This document shows, piece after piece, positions 55,790-64,000 of a stretch of 64,000 nucleotides of DNA (position 1 is its first letter; every line of letters starts with the position of its first letter). Origin of the DNA: Alligator mississippiensis (lineage: Eukaryota > Chordata > Crocodylia > Alligatoridae); assembly GCF_030867095.1 (NCBI RefSeq), contig NC_081832.1, positions 59,319,444-59,383,443 of the forward strand. Reading direction: 5' to 3'. The notes beneath the pieces were generated by a model. The model ran no database searches. It was not told where the DNA came from and saw nothing but the letters and a program-made list of their open reading frames with translations. Position numbers and translations under genes: made by a program.

Positions 55790-58755
55790 ATCCCTTTAGA
55801 ATTCTTTGTGGCCCTTCTAGAAGATTTGTAATTATCAGCAAAAACATAGGACATTTTTTCAATAGCAGGAATTCTTTCAATTCATCTCTCCCTTTTATTT
55901 ACACACTGCCAAAACAGTTCTTTAAAAAAGCATATGGTGAAATTCCTAAAAACAAAGACATATCTCAACAGATAAACCAGCATACCTCCACCATATCTAG
56001 TAGTGATTTGTCTTAGCTGGGAATCTGGCCCATTGTATTTAAAATGTCTTCCTTTGCCATTATTAAGACTTAAAGTCATGGTGTTTTACTTTTTTAATAT
56101 AAAGCTTTTGGGGCTCAGTTTTGTTGCCATTAAAACCATTAGGGCTAAGTACAGACAGTAAAAAAACCTGAGGCTGAATCTATTCAATCTTCTTAGGTTA
56201 GTCTAAGATGCATAGATTGAACTGATAAGCAAGTGAACAGACATTCACTTTGATTCTGGAAATGTAGCCACATGCCTTCAGTGGCCCAGGCCAGAAGCTA
56301 GGGGGTGCTGGAGCACACCTCCCTGTTCAGGTGAAGCAGACGGCTTGGGCCAAAGCTAGTCTGCCCACCCTGCAAGGTGGGGTTTGCAAGGGAGTTGCAA
56401 AGCATCCTGGTATGCTGGGGGATTGTGAGTTAACTTGAATCTGAGGGGATCTGGGACAGAAGGTCAATAAATCAATTTAACCTATATCAGTTAAGTCTGA
56501 TACTACATCCATTCTGGTTTATCTTAAACTGATTTCAGCCATTTTGAAAACAGTTTATTTGCACTGAAATTCTGTTGTGTTACACATTTGAACTGGTTTC
56601 TGATCGTTTATACCAGTTTATGTGTAATTTCTGTCCCTAGCCTAGGTGTTTTGTCATTGAGTTAAATGGGGACAGGAACGAGAGCTTATTTTTTGTCCAG
56701 GGCAATTACAGAATTTTGCAGCTCACCAGCTAGAAAGAATATGGTCAAAATGTGTGCTTGTTTTGCAAAGGATTATCTGATTTGGGAGTATAGAAAAGCT
56801 AATCTAAACCTGCTGACATTTCATTTATTACACTTGTTCATTTTCAAATACTGGGAATGCTTTATAAATATTGTTTTTATTAACTTCTTTCTCTTGATTT
56901 ATGGTCTAAACATTCTTTCTTGGATACCTTGAGTAGAGGATAATTCTAGTAGCAGAGCTATAGAGAGGCTATCTTGGCTTCTATTATAGATTTATATTAA
57001 AGAGTTGATGACCATGGCTTTTTAATGAAATACTGCATAATATTCAAAGCACAGGCTTTTATGGCTCAACAAAACCCCTTGAAATAGATGAAATTATTTC
57101 AGTGGCCATTGTTATAGAGTCATAGTCCAACCCTCTGCCTGAACCAGGATGATGTCTATCCAAACTACCCCATACAACCATAATCTAAACTCTAAATTAA
57201 ACTACCCTTAACCCTGATACAACATAGACCGAGCACCCTAGCTTGCCACAGGTAAAGCAGGGGAACCATGACAGCTGATAGCTTGCTTCTTTAAAATGTT
57301 GTCAACATATGCATAAGAGGTCCCAGATAGATTGGATTAGGTTCTTTGGGCAAAGGCTATTAAACTCTTTTACCCTTCTGCTTGACTTCATTTAAAGGAT
57401 ATATAAATGGTTGCATTAAAAACAACAGCTATTCCATATCATCTATACTGGCCTTTGTTATTTAGAAACTGTGCATGTGTTTAACTTAACAGTAGTAGTC
57501 TTACTGATTGTAATGAGATATGAGTAAAGTTACACATGTTTGTAAGTGCTTGCAGAATAAGGATGTGCCCTTTGCCTTGCTGGGTGCTGACAGCAATGTT
57601 CCCCACTAGAAAAATCAATTCTCTCCTCTTTTTTATTTTTATTTTTTGGATAGCTGTGAGACATTGTATCGCTGCCCAGTAGCCTAATCCCTATATTCTT
57701 TTAAACTTCTGGTTCAGTAAAGTGTGGGACTTCCTAGCAATATGAATTCTGTTGAAACCCTGCCCTAGAAAATAAAATTTCCATATTATTTACCCATTTG
57801 AATACAATTAGCCTTTTTTCCTGAGTACAATTTGCATGTGCAGAAACCAGTGTCTCTGCCTTCTAATCTCTTTTAAGAATATGCAGTGTTTAGTTACAAC
57901 TCTTATCTCTAGGTATATAGTTGCTTTAAACCATTTTCTTTATTCAGACCTTGTACAAACAGAACCCACATTCACCCTTTGGTGGGGGGGAGGGAGGGGG
58001 GCAAATCTAGATCCAGTACTGCCATTTTTAAACCAGTCTGTGTGTGCCAAAATTCAGTTCTGTTAAGGGTATAGACCAGTTGTGTAGGCCAAACTTCTGT
58101 TACCAGTATAGACTGGTTTCTGATTATTGATACCAGTAAAATATAATGTCTCTACCTTGCCTGGGTGCTTCTCTTGCCTATTTACTCCTATGTGATTATG
58201 TGTTTTGGTATTTGCCTTCTAACTCCCAAATAAAAAGTATATAAAAGAAGCACGCAGCCCACTGATATTAGCACAGTTAGGGGGTTTTGGTAAAAAGGCT
58301 TTGCTTTGAGAAGTAAATCACTGCGAGCTAGGAACTAATCACTTTGGATACAAGTCAGCCCTGTGTAGAAGACTCACAATAGGGTTCATGTGGGATTATT
58401 AAGTGGTGCATAGGATATGTACTGGAATGAATAATTTTGAGAACAGTGAGAGCTCTATATGTACTGGGTTGGTATAGTAACTTCCCTTCAGTTAGCTGTG
58501 TCATGCATTGAACAAAGAATAGAAAGAACAATTTCTTCTTGCCAGTTGTGCTATTGACCATTGTACCAAAGAGCTGGGCTGCAACTACCAGCTCATTATA
58601 TATACCTTTTTAATATGCCCAATTCTGAATAATACTTAATTGGAAATTTGAGGGCATCAGCCTTGAATAGGCAGCTTGAAGAGGGAACGTAGAATCAACT
58701 GAGTTCTGGTGGTATAAGAAGAAATGGGCCTAAAATCTTTGACAAAATGAGGGCT
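55790..58755. other. ADRA1B intron stretch, mostly unrecognised
   Basis: No exon or RNA gene is visible. One CR1-like tail (57112-57260) is listed separately, and a G-rich patch GGTGGGGGGGAGGGAGGGGG lies at about 57981-58000. Confidence 0.5.
57112..57260 (-). mobile_element. CR1-like 3' end relic
   Basis: ATAGAGTCATAGTCCAACCC and TCTGCCTGAACCAGGATGAT on the plus strand correspond to a reversed CR1 end (GGGTTGGACTATGA, with CAGGCAGAG). Only the tail region is present and it is diverged. Confidence 0.4.
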
Positions 58756-58767
58756 TATATATATATG

Positions 58768-58806
<39 letters not shown>
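58756..58806. repeat. (AT)n microsatellite
   Basis: TATATA run of about 51 bases interrupted by two TGTA steps. Confidence 0.95.
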
Positions 58807-59148
58807 GACTGGAACTAAACTGAAAATTCTTGATAAAACATGATTTCCATAGAAGAGATAAGACCTGAACCTACACTCCATAACATTGTTATATATTTTA
58901 TTGTCATTTCAAAAACCTGATAAAAAGACATGTTAAACGTAAGAAGAGGTGATCACTATTATACTTTTGGAGCCAAGTCTATGAGAACCGTGCATCTGAC
59001 ATCAAAGTGATTACAGGGTCAAAGTATATTGAGGTTGAAACCCTTGCATCTATGTTGACCCACTGAAGTCGAATTGCTGGATTGGTTCTGCAGGGGTTAA
59101 TAAGTATTGTGTTGCAAGCAGTGATGTGTTCCTTGCCTTGTATTTTAT

Positions 59149-59154
<6 letters not shown>

Positions 59155-59187
<33 letters not shown>

Positions 59188-59201
59188 ATGCATGTGTGCG
59201 T

Positions 59202-59242
<41 letters not shown>
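59155..59242. repeat. (TG)n microsatellite
   Basis: Alternating TG over 88 bases with short GC-containing interruptions (GCATGCATG, GTGCGTG). It is a Z-DNA-prone tract and gives a false His-Thr frame on the minus strand. Confidence 0.95.
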
Positions 59243-59244
<2 letters not shown>

Positions 59245-59825
59245 CTTTGTAGCTGGGATTTTCCAGCCTGCTACCTTAACTGAGAGCAATTATATTGAAC
59301 TGTAATTTAGTAGTCTTGGTGTACCATATATAGCTGTTTCATCCTAGAAGCATTTTTTCATACAGGTAATGGCATAATGTTGGTCTACCTTTTTTAAATT
59401 GGATAATCTATATCATAGAATAAATTACAATTGGTCACTTGTTTCTTTTTGCAAACCTCTAGCCTCTAGCTGAAGGTTGTCTATTTTTATTTGACATTTT
59501 TCAACAGTGAGTGTTTAATATGTTTCTGGTGCCTCTTTTAAACTGGCCAAGATGTTTACATTTTAAAATCAAATTACCACACTCCAGTTGCCCCAACAGC
59601 ATATATGCCTTTATTTAATTCATGATGCCATGTCATAAATAATTTTGAAAAGCAGTGTCTCTGTTTATATAGTCAATGAGTGTTTATAAACATGTGCAAT
59701 AGGGATATAATATGCCTCTACACAGTGAAATAGTGGCTGATAGCTGAATAGAAATCATTGCATATTGTTCTGTTCAGAAACAGTTTTGCTGCATCATCAT
59801 ATATTTAGTGCTGCAGGAAGCATTA

Positions 59826-60010
59826 TCTACAGTGGTTAGAACCAGGTCTGGGATTTGTGAGATCAAGGTTCTATTCTTGATAATGACTGATTGTACAATG
59901 CTTAACAAATCCCAGCCGCTCTGCTTAAATTGTCCTGTTTGCAGACTGTGTGCCTTGCATAGTGCTTTGAGATTCTTGGTTAGAATATGCAAGGTAGGTG
60001 CTAAATATTA
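59826..60010 (+). repeat. Possible MIR/CORE-SINE-like relic
   Basis: Words in the right order for a CORE-SINE with L2-type tail: GGTCTGGGATTTGTGAGATC, AAGGTTCTATTCTTG, then TAGTGCTTTGAGATTCTTGG and GCAAGGTAGGTGCTAAATAT, TATTTTT. Divergence is high and the call is by eye only. Confidence 0.4.
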
Positions 60011-63000
60011 TTTTTCTTTTCTTGTTCATTTATACAAAGACCTATAGAAATACTTATTAGAACAAAATCTTTATTTTTCAAGAGTTCATTTGTTCCTGCT
60101 GTGTATTCCCCACTTGATGCCGTAATCCCTTGTTTGGCAGATCACAACAGGTAGTTGTGGAATTTATTGCAATGCAACAATCAAAGGATTAGCACTTCAG
60201 CTAGGAAACAAGCAGCAGGAGCTGAGGAACTTCTGTGAGATGTAAAGTTCTTATTTAAATACAAGGAGAATAATTTTTAGGCCTGTTTTTCAGTGTCCCA
60301 GTGTCAGTAGTAAACCTGACAGTAGTAAAGTGCCTCTCTTGCAGGACATATTAGGCTAAATTCTGATTTCTGTTACATCATTTCAAATCCAAAATTGCCC
60401 CATTACATATTCATACTTACTTTAGAGTTATGGCCTCACAGAATGAAGCAGATGGGAAAAGCTGAGCAATAGTAAAATAGCGTGCATGAAGGTATGATTC
60501 AGAATAATTAGATGGATTTAAGTAAGAGAGTCAGGATGAACACCAAGAAAAACTCAGGGAAGTAGAGGGAGCTGCTTTAAAAAGCTACATTGGACTAAGA
60601 GCAGAAAATTTTGTATAATTAATTCTGCATTGATGAGGACATGCCCTGGATGTCATGGTCTTTCTCCCTCTGGGTTTTATGGGTTTTCAAAGCAAAGCCT
60701 TGATATGTCACTAAAACTTAGGGAAATTCCACTCCAAAACTCCTAGACATTATTTTGAAAATTTGCTTCCCGTTCCATTCCAAGTGTTTGACAATAAGCA
60801 AAATACAAATTGCATTGAATATTGTCACAGTGAAAACTTTAGATGGGTAAGATGGATGTTTGGCATCTTGAGACATCAAAGTACATAACCATTATCATTT
60901 ACAGAACGTCGTATGAAAAATACGTAATTCATGGAGGCTACAACATCTATATTCTTGCAGTTAACTAACTTTTAGAATGCTACAAAGGAACTTAGATATC
61001 AACTATTAACATATTATGATAAAATTAATATAGTCAAGTCAAGACATAATACGACAGAGCTATGATTGAATACCCCCCACAAGCAAACTGTACAAAGTTA
61101 TATTAAGTGATATTTTTCTCTCTCTCCTCTCTTTTGAGCATTTATGGAATACTAGTATGTTCTTCTTTATAATCATCCTGCTCTTTTTTCATATAATTCA
61201 TTCATTGATTCCATGGTGACCCTATAATATGACTCTCCATACAAATCTTTATTGTAACAGATACTGGATGGTGGAATCACTGAACAAATTAAGAGAAGTA
61301 AGATAATTAGGTTCAGATACAGTTTTTGTTTCTGATGATCAGCAACAATTGGAAAAAATAGAGGAGTGGTTCTTCTGAAGACAGCAGACATAGGAGGCTA
61401 CATTCCTATTCTAATGTACTCTCTAAAAAAAGGCATGAATATTGATGGCAAAAGCAACCATAACTGATATGAGCGGAAGAATTTTCAGAATTATAACCTG
61501 AAACCATCCTCTTCAAACACTGCTTCCAACAGTGCTCCCTGTTGAGAATTTACTTAGTCACCCCCCTAACAGCATCTGGGGCTCATGATGGAGAGAAAAG
61601 CTAAACTGATGTTTTGGCAAGCAGCTAAATTCCTTGCTCAATGTTATGCAATGGTTCATTAACTATCTGTTGGTATTTTGGGAGGTGTGCAGAGGTGTTT
61701 ATGCCAGAGAAAAGTGGAGACATCTCAGAACTGGATCTTTTCCAATAAGTTATTGATTCCATATTTACACCGCTCTTTGTAGCTATTATTTTTAGTTGAT
61801 GCAAATTGGCTGGGGAAGGCATTGGTTTCAAAGACAACATAGATTTCTGCAGGGATGTGGCTCCGCTGGGTTTAAGTCTGTCCGGGTATGACAGTAGGTT
61901 TTGTACTATTAGCGTCTCTAGCATTCTAAGCCCAGAGGGGCCAAATCAGTTTACTAGATCAAAGGGTCTTGAACCACTGAACACTACTTCCTGATTTTAA
62001 CCCTACTTTAAGCTGGATCATTCATTACACTATACTAAGCATCTTTATATTTATCCAAAGACTTTTACTGGCAAAATATGTATTTCCCACATGACATGTC
62101 ATTTTGTCTAGTGTTGTGAACTTTCTTTGATAGAGGATTATGTTTGGCAAAAGGAGCTGAGTTCCTATTGCCAATGAAAACTTAACTCAGAATTTGCCTT
62201 CCCTTGTGGGCTTGTCTCATCCTTAACATTATTATTATACAAGGATTTTTTTTTAATGCATACAATTAATTTTTTGAGACAACGAGCTAGATCCCAGACT
62301 TACCAAATTTATGCCAGCATAGAATCTAGCCCAAATAGTAATGCAACTTTTTAGTTCACTCCAGTAAAATTATGTTAAAACTCTTTCACCAGGGCCTGTG
62401 CATTTTTTAATCAATTTAGAAACAGGATTTGCAGCAGAGGACTGTGATTGAAAATTCTTTGACAGTTCTTAACAAATTCTTTAGCTTATCTCTGGGCTAG
62501 AAATACTTTTCTACACTATCTAAGTAAACATGAAATTCAGCAACCAGCTGTTTTGCACCCCTTTTCATATTTAGCTTACCAAATCAATTACCTCCCATAC
62601 TGGCTAACTTTGAACAGACACTCTAAAGAATAAGTTTTAACAATTCTGTATTATGACAATGATGCAAGATGTTGCATAACAGTAAGGAGAAAAGGAAAAA
62701 AAAACTTCACATGAATTTCGGGGACAAAAGGCAGGGTTGATACACACCTTTATAGAGTAACTAAACAAAACATATATACAGTACAAAGCTTAAGTACAAA
62801 CTTTTTGTGAACCAAAGTTCACTTCGTCAGATTCTGTGAAAGGATGCACAGAAAGCAGTCTAAGTAAGAGAGAGAAATTACCCTTGCATAAAGATTAGGT
62901 AGGATGCTTGGGTAATACTTTACATTGTCTTAATTATTTAAAATGAAAGGAGTGGATGCTAAAGGATCCCAGTGCAATCTCTTAAAGCGCCATTGAAATC

Positions 63001-63572
63001 AATGAGGCAATTTCTGAGAACTTCAGTGGGCTTTGGAGCAGACCCCCTAAGGCAAGAATGCAATTATGTCACAGCATGTGGCTTTTGATATAAATTTTAA
63101 ACACCTTAAAGTTATGAGGTGTTCTGATCCAGAGTTTCTGTAACAGCTTCATTTCTATACAAAAGTTTTAATTAAAATGTTACAAAATGCTCTGTACCAT
63201 GTTCTTAACAGCTGACAGTAAGAAAAAGCATCATGTAACATTTGAATATGAAAATTCCTTGCAAGCTTAATACATAAGTTTTGTTGTAGAGCATAACAGA
63301 AAACTATCTCTAAAGCTCATTTAATAACAACACATATACATGGAACTTAACATTCTTAAGAAAAATTGGATGCAGGTTTTATACATGAGGCATCACGGAA
63401 TATAGCTAAGCTGTTTTTGCAGGCTGCACAATTTGGAAAGTTGTTATATGATTGTTTAGCAAGAACAAAGTCAGGGAGAAATTATGATTATCTGTCTGTC
63501 TAGCTAACACATCCCTTAATATTTAGTTAGTATTCAACTGATTTTTACCTGATGCTGTTATAATAAAAAAGA
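60011..63572. other. ADRA1B intron 5' part without recognised genes
   Basis: AT-rich intronic DNA. A dispersed repeat of sauropsid type lies at about 62735-62850 (CTTTTTGTGAACCAAAGTTC, then ACTTCGTCAGATTCTGTGAA). Otherwise nothing was recognised. Confidence 0.5.
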
Positions 63573-63608
63573 CCCCCCACCCCCCCACCCCCCCACCCCC
63601 CAATCCCC
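63573..63608 (-). repeat. G-run tract just inside ADRA1B intron 1
   Basis: On the transcribed (minus) strand the intron begins GTAAGTTGGGGATT, followed by runs of 6, 7, 7 and 6 G separated by single T bases (63601 down to 63573). With the GGGG at 63608-63605 there are five G-runs within 43 nt of the donor. This fits a strong G-quadruplex pattern in the pre-mRNA. Confidence 0.9.
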
Positions 63609-63615
63609 AACTTAC

Positions 63616-64000
63616 CTAGTGGTAGAGCTATGAAGAAAGGTAACCAGCACAAGATAAACATGCCGACTACAATTCCTAAGGTCTTAGCTGCCTTCTTTTC
63701 TCTAGAGAATTTAAAGAGTTTGAAAGCTATGGAGTTCCTGGGATTGTGACTCTTGGACTTGGTGCTATTTAGTGTGTCCTCATGAATGTTCTTGTAGTGA
63801 ATCCTTAAAGTCAGCTCCTTGGAATCAGACATTTCTTTCATGACTCCAGCTTCCAAGTTTTTAGTTGTTCTTTTGGCTACTATGTAGACTCTACAGTACA
63901 TCACCAGGATGACAATCAAAGGAATGTAAAAGGATCCCAAGGAAGAAAACAAGGCATAGAAAGGTTCTTCAGTGATGCAGCACACTTTATCATCCTTGGG
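63616..64000 (-). CDS. ADRA1B: ADRA1B, 3' part of exon 1 (ECL2 to TM6)
   Basis: The frame enters at 64000 with [20 protein letters not shown], the second extracellular loop (with the disulphide-forming cysteine region) leading into TM5. TM5 carries the SSLGS serines that contact catechol hydroxyls in this family. The long third intracellular loop follows, [20 protein letters not shown] to [18 protein letters not shown]; the REKKAAK segment is the known site where substitutions cause constitutive activity. TM6 has [15 protein letters not shown] with the CWLP toggle motif. The exon contributes 128 complete codons plus one base, then donor GTAAGT. The residues match ADRA1B almost throughout, so the receptor is intact as far as seen. 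The start codon, TM1-4 and promoter lie beyond the window. Confidence 0.97.

Larger units (their letters stand above)
38079..63615 (-). other. ADRA1B: ADRA1B intron 1
   Basis: The single intron between TM6 and TM7 is typical of alpha-1 receptors. Both splice sites are consensus: donor G then GTAAGT (GT at 63615-63614), acceptor polypyrimidine-CAG (38079). Length is about 25.5 kb. It contains at least five hAT elements, two non-CR1-like or old LINE fragments, MITEs and simple repeats listed separately. No host gene nested in it was recognised. Confidence 0.93.

Noticed and set aside
59050..59289. His-Thr repeat protein
   Set aside because: Translation of the (TG)n microsatellite.
63545..63615. 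Read-through of ADRA1B exon 1 past the donor
   Set aside because: The frame continues a few codons into the G-rich intron, but the consensus donor GTAAGT and the matching split-glycine acceptor at 38079 fix the exon end.

Overview
The window is vertebrate nuclear DNA, most likely from a reptile-grade sauropsid. I favour a crocodilian, with a turtle as the alternative. Three things point that way: CR1 LINE copies of several ages ending in TCTATGA-type tails, many short non-autonomous hAT elements and foldback MITEs, and conserved tandem synteny of ADRA1B and TTC1. No bacterial, viral-genome or organelle genes are present. Most long open frames in the window are chance reading through GC-rich repeats.

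Layout, genes on the minus strand and so read from high to low coordinates. The 3' part of ADRA1B exon 1 (63616-64000) runs off the right edge. It is followed by an intron of about 25.5 kb (38079-63615) and by the terminal coding exon (37504-38078). About 25 kb of intergenic DNA follows. Next comes a CpG island with ETS, ZNF143, CCAAT and YY1-type sites near 12.2-12.5 kb, read as the TTC1 promoter. The first coding exon of TTC1 is at 10044-10373. The remaining 10 kb on the left is TTC1 intron; I could not see a further TTC1 exon there.

Everything else that can be identified is repeat. CR1 copies lie at 1967-2780, 7888-9050, 15129-16890 and 28690-31034. The last has an open frame from the end of the endonuclease domain to the C-terminus. 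Fragments of other LINEs lie at 27010-27440 (jockey-like), 50740-51445 (not CR1) and 52495-53210 (old CR1/L3-like). hAT elements, several with visible 8-bp target duplications, lie at 7756-9555, 13930-14963, 32729-33331, 36713-36940, 43838-44131, 49001-49199 and 55560-55775. A larger hAT at 44302-46503 keeps broken transposase pieces. MITE-like foldbacks, two possible solo LTRs, minisatellites and simple repeats make up the rest.

The two genes are neighbours without a visible functional link: ADRA1B is the alpha-1B adrenergic receptor and TTC1 is a cytosolic TPR co-chaperone adaptor. I see no new multi-gene system. The items most worth a second look are the G-quadruplex-forming tract next to the ADRA1B exon 1 splice donor, the uninterrupted CR1 reverse-transcriptase frame, the two unusual non-CR1 LINE fragments, and several palindromic repeat families present in more than one copy.
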